Origin: Ruminococcus sp. AM36-2AA | GTDB taxonomy: Bacteria; Bacillota; Clostridia; Lachnospirales; Lachnospiraceae | Length of the DNA: 64,000 nucleotides | NCBI RefSeq assembly: GCF_003461955.1 | Contig: NZ_QTYB01000001.1 | Coordinates: 116,332-180,331 of the forward strand | Direction: 5' to 3' | Shown: piece by piece, positions 35,407 to 43,877 of the stretch | Layout of the letters: every line of letters begins with the position of its first letter | How positions within the stretch are numbered: position 1 is the first letter of the stretch | Program-made: the position numbers and the translations under genes | The notes under the pieces: model-generated | What the model was told of the DNA's origin: nothing | Seen by the model: the letters and a program-made list of their open reading frames with translations, nothing else | The model's database searches: none

Positions 35407-36033
35407 ATGTTATTAAAAAAAGAACCTGCCTACAGGAAGGCAGAAAAGGAAGATTTTCCACTGATCCGGGAATTTATCCGGAGAAATTATAAAGACCGCT
35501 GGGAATTTGAGGAAGCACATACAGAAAAACGCCTGACCAGACTTTTGTTTTATACTTATATGATTTCCAGAGACAGTATTACCGTGGCAACCTACCGCGA
35601 TCAGGTAGTTGGAGTGCTTATAACCGGCAAAGGATCCAAGGTCCGTTTTGCTCCGGTTTTTCGTCTGAAAAAAGGCTATCATTTCCTGCGCCTGAAACTT
35701 ACCAGAGAAGGCCGCAAGAATCTGGAACATTTCAACAAACTTCAGGATATGAAAAAACAATTGACCATTTCCAGCGAAAACTCCGCTTCCCCAAATATCC
35801 TCTTTCTTTATGTGAGCAAAGATTATCGCAGAAACGGAATCGGTACCGGGCTTCTTAAACAGATTTTAGCAGAAAAAAATACCGATTGTTCTATATATAT
35901 GGACCAGCTGGATCACAGAGCGTTTATGGAAAGCCATGGTTTCATAAAGAAAAACGAGGTTTCCCAGATGCGGGAGCTGAACAAAAAACGCTTCCGGGAA
36001 AGCGTAGCTCTTTATCAGAAGAAAACCCATTGA
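35407..36033 (+). CDS. GNAT-family N-acetyltransferase
   Basis: Acetyl-CoA-dependent transferase. The C-terminal half contains NILFLYVSKDYRRNGIGTGL, where RRNGIG is the acetyl-CoA pyrophosphate-binding loop, followed by YMDQLDHRAFMESHGF. The N-terminal half (KAEKEDFPLIREFIRRNY) is the usual alpha1 region; a positively charged segment at about residues 75-125 sits in the middle. The substrate is unknown. AACAGGAGATG precedes the ATG. It ends 37 nt before degV. The length is 208 residues. Confidence 0.82.
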   Translation: MLLKKEPAYRKAEKEDFPLIREFIRRNYKDRWEFEEAHTEKRLTRLLFYTYMISRDSITVATYRDQVVGVLITGKGSKVRFAPVFRLKKGYHFLRLKLTREGRKNLEHFNKLQDMKKQLTISSENSASPNILFLYVSKDYRRNGIGTGLLKQILAEKNTDCSIYMDQLDHRAFMESHGFIKKNEVSQMRELNKKRFRESVALYQKKTH

Positions 36034-36070
36034 GAAATGCATTTATGAATTACACAGGAGAAAATATGAT

Positions 36071-36943
36071 ATGAGAAAAATTGGAATTATGGCTGACAGC
36101 CACAGCGGTATTTTAAAAAAGGAAGCAGAGGAACTGGATATTCATGTTCTTCCCATGCCTTTTTATCTGAACGGAGAACTTTTTCAGGAAGACTTAAATT
36201 TTTCCAGAAAAGGATTTTATGAAAAACTCCGTGATGGAGCAGATGTCTCAACTTCACAGCCTTCCCCTCAGGAGGTTATGGAAATGTGGGACGAAATGCT
36301 TTCATCTTATGAGCAGATCCTCTACATTCCGTTAAGCAGCAGTTTAAGTGGTTCCTGCATGACTGCTTCTGCCTTGTCGCAGGAACCAAAATACGATAAT
36401 AAAGTGTTTGTGGTAGATAACGGACGGGTTTCCACACCTCTTCACCGCTCTATTCTGGATGCAATAGACCTGGTGGAAGATGGATATACAGCACAGCAGA
36501 TCAAGGATATCCTGGAGGCTTCCCGTGAAAAAACCGTGATCTATGTTGGCTTAAGTACGCTGGAATATCTGAAAAAAGGAGGACGCATCAATGCCACCAC
36601 AGCACTGGCCGCAAATCTTCTCAATATCAAACCGGTTATGAAATTTGGGACCGGTAAGCTGGATATTTTTCAGAAATGCAGAGGCATAAAGAAATCGAGA
36701 AAAGCCATGCTCGATGCCATGCACAACGAACTGGAAACAACTTTCAAAAAAGAATATGAGGCCGGAAAAATATATCTTATGGCTGCATCCAGCAGTACTT
36801 CGGAAGTTACCGCAGACTGGATCTCACAGATCCGGGAAAGCTTTCCGGGAATGGATGTGATGTGTGATGATCTTTCCCTTGGTCTTTCCTGCCATATTGG
36901 TCCGGACGGGCTGGGGATCGGATGCTCCTGCATGCCATTATAA
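36071..36943 (+). CDS. DegV family fatty-acid-binding protein
   Basis: Fatty-acid-binding protein of the DegV/FakB family, of which FakB delivers exogenous fatty acids to the FakA kinase. Visible features are IMADSHSGI at the start, TSQPSPQEVMEMWDEM, YIPLSSSLSGSCMTA and YLKKGGRINATTALAANLLN. ACACAGGAG precedes the ATG. No FakA gene is adjacent, so partnership is inferred from the family only. The length of 290 residues is typical. Confidence 0.88.
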   Translation: MRKIGIMADSHSGILKKEAEELDIHVLPMPFYLNGELFQEDLNFSRKGFYEKLRDGADVSTSQPSPQEVMEMWDEMLSSYEQILYIPLSSSLSGSCMTASALSQEPKYDNKVFVVDNGRVSTPLHRSILDAIDLVEDGYTAQQIKDILEASREKTVIYVGLSTLEYLKKGGRINATTALAANLLNIKPVMKFGTGKLDIFQKCRGIKKSRKAMLDAMHNELETTFKKEYEAGKIYLMAASSSTSEVTADWISQIRESFPGMDVMCDDLSLGLSCHIGPDGLGIGCSCMPL

Positions 36944-37090
36944 AAAACGTTTCAATATTTTCTGCAAATAATCCAGAGTTGTGGTATGATATTGTTATAA
37001 ATACATAACAGAAAGATTTTATCTGTTACTATAGCAATTCCAGCAATTCATGTTTTGTACAGTTCAACCTGATACAATCATTTCCGGGAA

Positions 37091-37099
37091 TGCTATAAT
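37091..37099 (+). promoter_or_regulatory. Extended -10 promoter
   Basis: TGC then TATAAT (37094-37099), 19 nt before the next gene. A weak GATACA lies 17 bp upstream. A second extended -10 (TGG-TATGAT near 36981) and a small AACAGA/TCTGTT hairpin (37006-37036 region) are also in this 174-bp gap. Confidence 0.5.
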
Positions 37100-37117
37100 C
37101 AGAAGGGAGAAATTACC

Positions 37118-37465
37118 ATGGCAAAAACAATCAAAGAATTAACACAGGATCTTCTTCAGGCACCCTCTGCATGCAAAGAAGTAAAAGAAGCGGCACAGAA
37201 TTATCTGGATGCGGCAGGAACTGAGAAAGAAGCAGATGCGGCAACTGCTTACGTAAAAGAACTGGAAGCAGATATCATGCCCATCGACGGACTGATCTCT
37301 TTTGCAGGTTCTGACATGGGTGCTCAGGTATTTGGCGCAGATGGCGCAAAAAAGATCCTGGCTCACGCTGAGGAGATCAAAGCTGCAGGTGCAAAATACT
37401 GTGACTGCCCGGCATGTGCAGCCTGCGAAGCACTTCTGAACAAAAAATCTGAAATTCTGAAGTAA
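37118..37465 (+). CDS. Small protein with C-terminal CxCxxCxxC motif
   Basis: A 115-residue mainly helical protein, with no family recognised with confidence. Residues 1-90 are Ala/Glu/Lys-rich helices; near 95-105 stands YCDCPACAACEALL, four cysteines in a C-x-C-x2-C-x2-C pattern that could bind a metal ion or iron-sulfur cluster or be redox-active. AGAAGGGAG lies 9 nt upstream of the ATG. The CYTH gene begins 4 nt after its stop, so the two are likely co-translated. No membrane segment is present. Confidence 0.65.
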   Translation: MAKTIKELTQDLLQAPSACKEVKEAAQNYLDAAGTEKEADAATAYVKELEADIMPIDGLISFAGSDMGAQVFGADGAKKILAHAEEIKAAGAKYCDCPACAACEALLNKKSEILK

Positions 37466-37469
37466 TAGC

Positions 37470-38057
37470 ATGGATCAGTTTGAAATTGAGGTCAAGCTTC
37501 CATTAAAGAATCTTAAGGAAACTCTGAAACTTCTGACAGATCAGGGATTTCATGAGACAGCAGAAATCAGGGAAGAAGATACCTATTTTAACAGCATCTA
37601 CCATGATGTGAAAAAACGTGATGAAGCACTGCGAATCCGAACAAGCACAGACTGCAGATCCGGTATTTCCAAAACTCAGATTAATTTTAAAGGTCCAAAA
37701 CTGGATAAAGTCTCCATGTCCCGAATGGAACTGGAAACAGAAGTATCCGATACAGAAGTGCTTAAAAATATTCTCATCCATCTGGATTTTTCTCCTGTAG
37801 CGTCGGTTATAAAACTGCGAAAATACCTGAAATGCGGCAGATTTACCGCCTGTCTGGATCAGGTAGAGGGACTTGGAGACTTTCTGGAGCTTGAAGTGAT
37901 CGCAGAGCAGGAAAGCGAACGGGAAGAAATTTTATCCAGGATGGAAGATCTTCTTGCCATATTGGGATATCACATGTCAGATACTGTACAGACTTCTTAT
38001 CTCAGTATGCTTCAGAAAAAGGCTGCACATACAGAAGCAGATGGATATCTTGCCTGA
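37470..38057 (+). CDS. CYTH-domain protein (class IV cyclase/triphosphatase type)
   Basis: The N-terminal EIEVK (residues 5-9) is the ExExK signature of CYTH proteins, which act on triphosphate substrates in a beta-tunnel. Further blocks are RDEALRIRTS, KTQINFKGPK, ELETEV and FLELEVIAE. These fit class IV adenylate cyclase (CyaB-type) or inorganic triphosphatase; sequence alone does not decide. It sits 4 nt after the Cys-motif gene and is followed by a strong terminator. The length is 195 residues. Confidence 0.8.
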   Translation: MDQFEIEVKLPLKNLKETLKLLTDQGFHETAEIREEDTYFNSIYHDVKKRDEALRIRTSTDCRSGISKTQINFKGPKLDKVSMSRMELETEVSDTEVLKNILIHLDFSPVASVIKLRKYLKCGRFTACLDQVEGLGDFLELEVIAEQESEREEILSRMEDLLAILGYHMSDTVQTSYLSMLQKKAAHTEADGYLA

Positions 38058-38070
38058 TTCGGTTAAACTG

Positions 38071-38129
38071 GCAGGAATATTTTCGTATAAGTATTTAAGC
38101 TACAGAATACGAAAATGTTCCTGCTTTTT
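38071..38129 (+). terminator. Strong terminator
   Basis: An 18-nt left arm (38071-38088, GCAGGAATATTTTCGTAT) pairs with ATACGAAAATGTTCCTGC (38107-38124) with one mismatch, then TTTTT. Confidence 0.85.
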
Positions 38130-38170
38130 CTTTTCTTACAATATTATAAATTCCACATTATAAAACAACA

Positions 38171-38404
38171 TCAAACCACATTCAAATCACATGATATTTC
38201 CATTGATTGTTTGCTTTTTTGTTGCTTTATGTTTACTTTTATGTGGTTTGTTGAATGCTTACAATGTTTTTTGTGTTGTGAGTGTGGATTTGTTGACATT
38301 TTTTCAAAAAAGGTCTTTACAAATCCACATCATCGGTCGTATAATAAAGCCACAAACAACAAGAAACAATATAAAAAGATTGAAATCTCAACAACAAACC
38401 ACAT
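38171..38404 (+). promoter_or_regulatory. rhaD promoter with cluster of TGTGGTTTGT boxes
   Basis: The promoter is TTTACA (38316-38321), 18 bp, TATAAT (38340-38345). Around it lie six related boxes: TCAAACCACAT (38171, reverse), ATGTGGTTTGTTG (38241-38253), TGTGGATTTGTTG (38283-38295), ACAAATCCACA (38319-38329, reverse, over the -35), CCACAAACAAC (38350, reverse) and CAACAAACCACAT (38392-38404, reverse, an exact inverse of the second). The layout suggests cooperative binding with DNA looping by a sugar-responsive regulator. No open frame of substance exists in this 369-bp gap. Confidence 0.65.
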
Positions 38405-38426
38405 ATAAACACGGAGGGAATATAAT

Positions 38427-39257
38427 ATGAAAATTCTTGAATCTAAATTTGTACAGGGCTTTATCAAAATGGCGGATGATGGATATCAGCAGGGATGGCA
38501 TGAGAGAAACGGCGGAAACTTAAGCTATCGTCTGAAAGCAGAAGAAGTGGAGATGATCCGTCCACGACTGAACGCCCCAGGAGAGTGGATCCCTATTGGT
38601 GTTGAAGTTCCGGGGCTTGCAGGAGAGTTTTTCCTGGTAACCGGAAGCGGCAAATATTTCCGTAATATTATCGTTGACCCGGAAGTATGTCTTGCGATCA
38701 TCGAGCTTGACGAAACAGGAACAAATTACCGTATTCGCTGGGGACTGGTGGAAGGTGGCCGTCCGACCAGTGAGCTTCCAACTCATCTGATGAACCATGA
38801 AGTAAAGAAAAAACTTACCAACGGAAAACATCGTGTTATTTACCATGCACATACTACCAATACCATTGCACTTACCTTTGTTCTTCCTCTGGATGACAAA
38901 GTATTCACCCGTGAACTCTGGGAATCTGCAACGGAGTGTCCGGTAGTATTCCCGGATGGTGTTGGTGTCATCGGATGGATGGTTCCAGGCGGAAGAGATA
39001 TCGCTGTCAAAACCGCAGAACTGATGAAAAAATATGACGTCGTCATCTGGGCACATCATGGAATGTTCTGCTCCGGCGAGGACTTTGACCTGACCTTCGG
39101 CCTTCTTCATACTGTTGAAAAATCCGCAGAGATTCTGGTTAAGATCTTATCCATGGCTCCACAGAAACTGCAGACTATCACACCGAATGATTTCCGTGCC
39201 CTTGCAAAAGATTTCAAAGTAACTCTGCCGGAAGAATTCCTTTACGAGAAGAAATAA
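38427..39257 (+). CDS. rhaD: Rhamnulose-1-phosphate aldolase
   Basis: Class II zinc aldolase splitting L-rhamnulose 1-phosphate into DHAP and L-lactaldehyde. GWHERNGGNLSYRL near residue 24 is the phosphate-binding start of RhaD. LVTGSGKYFRNI follows, with zinc ligands in YHAHTTN (His-x-His) and WAHHGMFCSGEDFDLTFGLL. CGGAGGG precedes the ATG. No rhamnose isomerase or kinase is adjacent, so this is a stand-alone gene of the pathway with elaborate control upstream. The length of 276 residues is normal. Confidence 0.92.
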   Translation: MKILESKFVQGFIKMADDGYQQGWHERNGGNLSYRLKAEEVEMIRPRLNAPGEWIPIGVEVPGLAGEFFLVTGSGKYFRNIIVDPEVCLAIIELDETGTNYRIRWGLVEGGRPTSELPTHLMNHEVKKKLTNGKHRVIYHAHTTNTIALTFVLPLDDKVFTRELWESATECPVVFPDGVGVIGWMVPGGRDIAVKTAELMKKYDVVIWAHHGMFCSGEDFDLTFGLLHTVEKSAEILVKILSMAPQKLQTITPNDFRALAKDFKVTLPEEFLYEKK

Positions 39258-39335
39258 GATCCTTCATATGATACAAATTATACAGCCTGTATTTCTCTGA
39301 AAATTTATCGGAAACAACCAAATATTTGCTGATTT

Positions 39336-39382
39336 TTGCTGATAAATCTGGTATGATAAAAACATATCTGGTTTATCAGCAA
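39336..39382 (+). promoter_or_regulatory. Promoter flanked by a perfect 11-bp inverted repeat
   Basis: TTGCTGATAAA (39336-39346) and TTTATCAGCAA (39372-39382) enclose 25 nt containing TCTGG-TATGAT, an extended -10. The symmetry suggests an operator pair over the promoter or a leader hairpin of the next gene. Confidence 0.5.
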
Positions 39383-39411
39383 ATTAATTTCAGAAAGGAT
39401 ATGGATAAAGT

Positions 39412-39669
39412 ATGGAAGAATTATATAAAGCGATCGAGGAGAAGATCAAGGAAAGCGGATACCCGCGAAAGATTTCCGGAGAAGAGGTTTACGATGACAT
39501 CTGTGATCAGATTGACGGAAAGGAAAACGGAAGTTATGTGCTGCTTTCCAAGTTTGATGATGATGTGATCTTTGAATATCATATCACGATCATGGACAGC
39601 GAGTTTAATCTGGGTGTTCTTACCATGCGTACTCCAGAAGGCGTATTTGAAACGGATTTTGATAAATAA
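39412..39669 (+). CDS. Small acidic protein of unknown function
   Basis: An 85-residue soluble protein with no recognised family. It reads MEELYKAIEEKIKESGYPRK followed by an acidic middle (DICDQIDGKENGSYVLLSKF) and a predicted beta meander ending TMRTPEGVFETDFDK. AGAAAGGATATGG precedes the start. It has its own promoter with an unusual flanking inverted repeat and is followed by a large inverted repeat, so it is expressed alone. No signal peptide or cysteine motif; one Cys is at residue 31. Confidence 0.6.
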   Translation: MEELYKAIEEKIKESGYPRKISGEEVYDDICDQIDGKENGSYVLLSKFDDDVIFEYHITIMDSEFNLGVLTMRTPEGVFETDFDK

Positions 39670-39710
39670 TATTCTATATCTGTTTTAATAGTGGATATAA
39701 AACGTATATA

Positions 39711-39768
39711 AATATAGAGGCGTTCGATTTACATAACGTATATTATGTGAACCAACCACCTCTATATT
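39711..39768. terminator. Inverted repeat, probable bidirectional terminator
   Basis: AATATAGAGG (39711-39720) and CCTCTATATT (39759-39768) pair perfectly, with a nested ACATAA/TTATGT stem. It lies between two convergent genes. Confidence 0.55.
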
Positions 39769-39797
39769 ATTATTTACACCCATACATCTCAGGATAC

Positions 39798-39862
39798 GTC
39801 AAGCGGATATTCGCAATCCGCTTCGCTACTTGCTCATAACCAAATAATTGCTACGCAGCTTA
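39798..39862 (-). repeat. Dispersed palindromic repeat, copy B
   Basis: Core arms AAGCGGAT (39801-39808) and ATCCGCTT (39816-39823). Read on the minus strand it gives GGTTATGAGCAAGTAGCGAA, matching copies A and C. It ends directly at the recombinase stop codon (39863-39865). Confidence 0.72.
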
Positions 39863-40924
39863 TCAGTCCTCACGAAGCCGTACAGCCTTGGCCGCCTGAC
39901 GCCGCCTGGCATCGTCCAGAGCCGCATAATGCTTCTTGGTAGTATTGACATCCTTATGTCCAAGAACATCCGCTACAAGATAAATATCGCCGGTTTCCTG
40001 ATAAAGCGCTGTGCCATATGTACTTCGCAGCTTGTGAGGCGTGATCTTTTTGGTAGTTGTGATCTCTCTGGCATATTTTTTCACCAGATTCTCGATAGCC
40101 TGGACACCGATCCGGCGACGCTGGGTAGAATAGAAGAGTGCATGCTCATGGCCGGCCAGAGGTGTAATATTTTCCCGCACTTCCAGATATTTTTTCAGAG
40201 CTTTTTCTACCTCCGGACCAAAATAAACGACCATCTCATTTCCACCTTTTCGTGTGACCTTGATCCCGTTATTTTTGAAATCCACATCCTCAACATCCAG
40301 TCCGACACATTCAGACACACGAATTCCCGTACCAAGGAGAAGAGTAACAATAGCAAGATCTCTGTCCTTTGTCTTTTCATAATACATACGTTTCTGACCA
40401 GTCAGAGTATCCCCACAATGTTCAATATAATCAAGAAGCAGAGCGACTTCATCTGTATCCAGGCGGATGATACTTTTGTCATGGATCTTGGGAACATCAA
40501 TAAGAACTGACGGATTCGTGGTGATCATTTCGTGCTTATAATAATAAGCATAAAAACTCCGCAGCGCAGAAATTTTACGTTTGACACCGCGTTCGCCGTT
40601 TGTTTCGGTTTTGGAAGAGTCCGCGGATTTATAAACCTTCAGATATTCTTCATATTCCTCAAGATCAACAGCCTTGATCTGGTCCAGGACATCCACCGTG
40701 AAATCCTTCATTGTTTTATCTTTAAACATTGGATTCTGATCTAATAAAAACTGAAAAAATATGCGGATATCGTACGCATAGGAAATTCTGGTCTTGGTCG
40801 TTGTGGTTGCATCAATAGCACGAAAATAATCCCGGCAAAATGGAGGAAGCGTTTTCAAAACTTCTCGAAGCTTTAAAACATTGTCAATGTCATTTTGTTC
40901 GTGGTAAGTAATTTTATTCTCCAT
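39863..40924 (-). CDS. Tyrosine recombinase (XerC/D-like)
   Basis: Site-specific recombinase with the complete catalytic set: Arg202 (GTGIRVSE), Lys226 (TRKGG), His297 and Arg300 (PHKLRSTYG), His323 (LGHKD) and nucleophile Tyr333 (KHYAAL). The N-terminal SAM-like core-binding domain occupies about residues 30-150. At 353 residues it is slightly longer than XerC/D. There are no excisionase or mobile genes beside it, so a chromosomal Xer-type role is more likely than a phage integrase, though neither is proven. A long imperfect inverted repeat lies about 110 nt upstream of its start. Confidence 0.88.
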   Translation of the reverse strand: MENKITYHEQNDIDNVLKLREVLKTLPPFCRDYFRAIDATTTTKTRISYAYDIRIFFQFLLDQNPMFKDKTMKDFTVDVLDQIKAVDLEEYEEYLKVYKSADSSKTETNGERGVKRKISALRSFYAYYYKHEMITTNPSVLIDVPKIHDKSIIRLDTDEVALLLDYIEHCGDTLTGQKRMYYEKTKDRDLAIVTLLLGTGIRVSECVGLDVEDVDFKNNGIKVTRKGGNEMVVYFGPEVEKALKKYLEVRENITPLAGHEHALFYSTQRRRIGVQAIENLVKKYAREITTTKKITPHKLRSTYGTALYQETGDIYLVADVLGHKDVNTTKKHYAALDDARRRQAAKAVRLRED

Positions 40925-41032
40925 AAAAACTCCTTTATAATAATTGTCACAAACCTATTTTATATTATCACAAAAACAACCATATTTCCAGAAAACCAGG
41001 AACAGATTGGGATAACCAGAAATCCCTCATAA

Positions 41033-41111
41033 GAAGTAGTTACTCACTCATCTATATCTATACGACAAACCCGAGTTTTTCAAATAGATGGGTAGTATAA
41101 ACAGCTACTTC
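41033..41111. repeat. Long imperfect inverted repeat upstream of recombinase
   Basis: GAAGTAG (41033-41039) pairs with CTACTTC (41105-41111) and CATCTAT (41049-41055) with ATAGATG (41084-41090), with a loop of about 28 nt. It could be a structured RNA, an attenuator or a recombination site. Nothing else is apparent in 40925-41147. Confidence 0.45.
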
Positions 41112-41147
41112 CTGCAAAATTGCCTGTTTTTGATAAATTTTCAAGTA

Positions 41148-41181
41148 AATAAAGTGCCTCCTTATGGAAGCACTTTTTATT
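41148..41181 (-). terminator. Terminator of dtd
   Basis: AAAGTGC (41151-41157) pairs with GCACTTT (41170-41176) with an inner TCC/GGA pair; T-rich on the minus-strand exit. Confidence 0.65.
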
Positions 41182-41192
41182 ATTATTTGTCG

Positions 41193-41642
41193 TTACCCTC
41201 TGAGGTTTTCATCAAAAATAACGGTAAACGGTCCGTCATTTTCCAGAGATACTTTCATATCTGCACCAAAAATTCCGTGTTCCACAACCGGAACCTGTTT
41301 ACTGGCTTCTGAAATAATATATTCATATAATTTATTTGCTTCATCTGGCGCACCGGCTTCTATGAAACTTGGACGATTTCCCTTACGGCAGTTTGCATAT
41401 AAAGTAAACTGTGAAACCAAAAGCAATTCCCCGTTTACATCTGCCAGGGATAAATTGGTCTTTCCATTTTCATCCTCAAAAATACGAAGTCCCAGAAGTT
41501 TTTTCAAATACCAGTCTGCATCTTCCCTGGTATCCCCACGGCCAACGCCGATCAGAACAAGAAATCCTTTTCCAATTTTTCCAACTGTTTCTCCATCTAC
41601 TTTAACTTCTGCATGATTTACACGCTGAATTACAAATTTCAT
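41193..41642 (-). CDS. dtd: D-aminoacyl-tRNA deacylase
   Basis: Removes D-amino acids (and glycine mischarged on tRNA-Ala) from tRNA. It begins [38 protein letters not shown] contains the Ser-Gln-Phe-Thr motif, and [15 protein letters not shown] is a variant of the Gly-cisPro motif in which the usual GPVT reads GPFT. The Gly-Pro dipeptide itself is kept. Its start overlaps the permease stop by 4 nt, so the two are coupled. The length of 149 residues is normal. Confidence 0.92.
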   Translation of the reverse strand: MKFVIQRVNHAEVKVDGETVGKIGKGFLVLIGVGRGDTREDADWYLKKLLGLRIFEDENGKTNLSLADVNGELLLVSQFTLYANCRKGNRPSFIEAGAPDEANKLYEYIISEASKQVPVVEHGIFGADMKVSLENDGPFTVIFDENLRG

Positions 41643-43066
41643 CGTTTATTCTTCCTCCGTCTGTTTTTCTGTTTCAGTCGAAAACCTATATATTTTGCCT
41701 GGACAAACTTGGCCAAAAATGCAAACATTCGTTTGATTTCGTTCCATGCTCCGGTCCACACTCTGTGTTTTTCTGCTTTTATTGCAACTGCCTGCATTTT
41801 TGCTTTTGTTGCAGATTCTTTTACCGGCATGGGCAACGCTTTTCCGGAAACGGGATCTACACAGTCAATATCTTTATAAAACTCAGCATCTGCAGACATC
41901 TCTTTTTCATCAAGGCTACGTCCGATCAGCTTCCATACAGCCGCATTCAGAACCGCAAAAACCGGAACGCCGACAATCATTCCCGGAACTCCGAATAAAC
42001 CACCGCCAACCATAATTGCAACAATGACCATGAAACTGGACAATCCGGTAGATTCCCCCAAAATCTTAGGTCCAAGAATATTTCCATCAAACTGCTGAAG
42101 AACCAGAATAAAGATCAGGAAATACAGACTCTGAATCGGATCTACCAGCAAAATAAGAAGAATACACGGAATCGCTCCAAGATATGGTCCAAAAAACGGG
42201 ATAACGTTTGTCACGCCAACGATCACACTGACCAGAATCGCATATGGCGTTCCAATGATGGATGTTCCCACATAACACAATACACCGATAATTGCAGAAT
42301 CCAGGATCTTGCCACTGATAAATCCGCCAAAAGTCTTATGCGTAAAACGCATGGAATGAACAAGAAAAGTCGCCCATTTGGCCGGTAGAACCGCATAGGT
42401 AGCCATTTTGGCCTTTGCAACAAATCCCTCTTTATCTGCCAGGATATAAAGTGATACAATCGCTCCAATAAGGAAATTCTTCAAAAAAACAAGAAGATCC
42501 AGAAAACTCGCAGATATGTTTTTCATCATGGACTGCATCTGAGGAAGGATCGTATTTGTCAGATATTCCTGCAATCTGCTGGAATACTGGTTGATCTGGC
42601 TGATCATATCCGGATTCAGCTTCCAGCCCTTTTCCACAACGGAATTCAGCCAGTTCTCCACAACATTTACATAATGAGGAAAACTGTAGATGATATTCAT
42701 GATACTTCGGATCAACTGCGGAAGGATCATCATGACAAGGGCATAAATGATCAGGAACATAAAAAACACAGAAAGAATTACACAGATCCAGCGTACTACT
42801 TTTCTGCCCTTTTTCTGAAGGGTTTTGTGTCTTTTTTCAAAAATAGGAAAAATAATCTTCCGCTCCAGAAAATTAACAATGGGGGTTAACAGATATGCTA
42901 TGGCGGCTCCATAAATGATCGGCGCCATAATGCTGAAAAATGTTTTAATTCCGGTAACCAGGGATTTCATATGGAAAATCCCGTAATAAAATAAAATACT
43001 GGCAGCAATGACCAGAAATGCAGTCACACCTAACTGCACGTAGCGATGATTCCAACGAATTTTCAT
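41639..43066 (-). CDS. AI-2E/PerM-family transporter
   Basis: Polytopic membrane protein of the AI-2E (PerM/YdbI) family; members have varied transport roles and the substrate is unknown. About eight helices are visible, with the family block [20 protein letters not shown] and [20 protein letters not shown]. The C-terminal 60 residues are a basic cytoplasmic tail ending [13 protein letters not shown]. The ATG at 43066 has GGTGGAGG upstream; earlier in-frame starts lack such a site. The length is 475 residues. Confidence 0.85.
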   Translation of the reverse strand: MKIRWNHRYVQLGVTAFLVIAASILFYYGIFHMKSLVTGIKTFFSIMAPIIYGAAIAYLLTPIVNFLERKIIFPIFEKRHKTLQKKGRKVVRWICVILSVFFMFLIIYALVMMILPQLIRSIMNIIYSFPHYVNVVENWLNSVVEKGWKLNPDMISQINQYSSRLQEYLTNTILPQMQSMMKNISASFLDLLVFLKNFLIGAIVSLYILADKEGFVAKAKMATYAVLPAKWATFLVHSMRFTHKTFGGFISGKILDSAIIGVLCYVGTSIIGTPYAILVSVIVGVTNVIPFFGPYLGAIPCILLILLVDPIQSLYFLIFILVLQQFDGNILGPKILGESTGLSSFMVIVAIMVGGGLFGVPGMIVGVPVFAVLNAAVWKLIGRSLDEKEMSADAEFYKDIDCVDPVSGKALPMPVKESATKAKMQAVAIKAEKHRVWTGAWNEIKRMFAFLAKFVQAKYIGFRLKQKNRRRKNKR

Positions 43067-43192
43067 AGTAATTTCCTCCACCATGTGATTATAACATAGC
43101 ATCTCCGGTTTGTGTCTAAAAAAAGCATAAACATTCTCTCTCAAAACTCATAAGGATGAATTCTGTCTGTATTTTTTCGCTGATACCGAAAA

Positions 43193-43217
43193 CACCCTGC
43201 CATAAAATGGCAGGGTG
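43193..43217 (-). terminator. Terminator of cytidylate-kinase-like gene
   Basis: CACCCTGCCA (43193-43202) and TGGCAGGGTG (43208-43217) form a perfect 10-bp stem with a TTTT exit on the minus strand. Confidence 0.85.
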
Positions 43218-43235
43218 CCTATAAAAATCTGACGT

Positions 43236-43877
43236 TTATTTTTTCAGGCTGTCATAAATGTGAATGGCTTCAATAATGGCCTTTGCAGTTCCATCAATAC
43301 CAAGCTTGCTGCTGTCCAGACAAAGATTATAGCTGTCGGCAGATCCCCATTTCTTATTGGTGTAATAATTATAGTAACTGGAACGGCTCTTGTCTGTTTT
43401 GTTGATCATGTCTTTGGCTTCTTTGGCGTTCTTATTGTATTTCTGGGAAATACGGTTGATACGCCAGTCAAGATTTGCATGGACAAATACGCTGAAACAA
43501 TCCGGATTATCTGCAAGTGCATAATCTGCACATCTGCCTACCATTACACAGGGGCCTTCTGAAGCAAGCTTCTTGATCGCCTCAAACTGTGCAAGAAAAA
43601 TCTTATGGTTCATAGGCATATCTGTAAACCCTGCGGATGAATATCCAAAAGAATACGTATCCATTACAAGAGAATAAAGAAAACTGTTTGTAGGTTTCTC
43701 ATCATGATGCTCAAACAGTTCCTTACAGATTCCACTATCATTGGCTGCGTGCTCCAGCAGCTCTTTATCATAGCATTTAATTCCAAAATACTTAGCAACT
43801 TCCTGGCCGATCTGTCTTCCGGCACTACCATATTTACGACCAATTGTAATAATAGAACTTGTTGTATTGTTACTCAT
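43236..43877 (-). CDS. Cytidylate kinase-like family protein (second paralogue)
   Basis: Same family as the gene at 20307. SIITIGRKYGSAGRQIGQEV is the P-loop region; KCYDKELLEHAAN, GPCVMVGRCADYAL and the RINRISQKYNKNAKEAKDMI lid-like segment align by eye with the other copy. The catalytic substrate is unknown. The ATG at 43877 has AGAAAGGATG 10 nt upstream and fits the family N-terminus, unlike an ATG 27 codons earlier. It is monocistronic with a strong terminator. The length is 213 residues. Confidence 0.8.
   Translation of the reverse strand: MSNNTTSSIITIGRKYGSAGRQIGQEVAKYFGIKCYDKELLEHAANDSGICKELFEHHDEKPTNSFLYSLVMDTYSFGYSSAGFTDMPMNHKIFLAQFEAIKKLASEGPCVMVGRCADYALADNPDCFSVFVHANLDWRINRISQKYNKNAKEAKDMINKTDKSRSSYYNYYTNKKWGSADSYNLCLDSSKLGIDGTAKAIIEAIHIYDSLKK

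Noticed and set aside
38115..38430. Two overlapping short frames (97 and 79 codons) in the rhaD upstream gap
   Set aside because: Phe/Cys/Ile-rich translation of AT-rich DNA without starts of quality; the region is better explained by regulatory boxes.
39863..40924. Prophage or integron centred on the tyrosine recombinase
   Set aside because: No phage, excisionase or cassette genes adjoin; neighbours on both sides are ordinary chromosomal genes.
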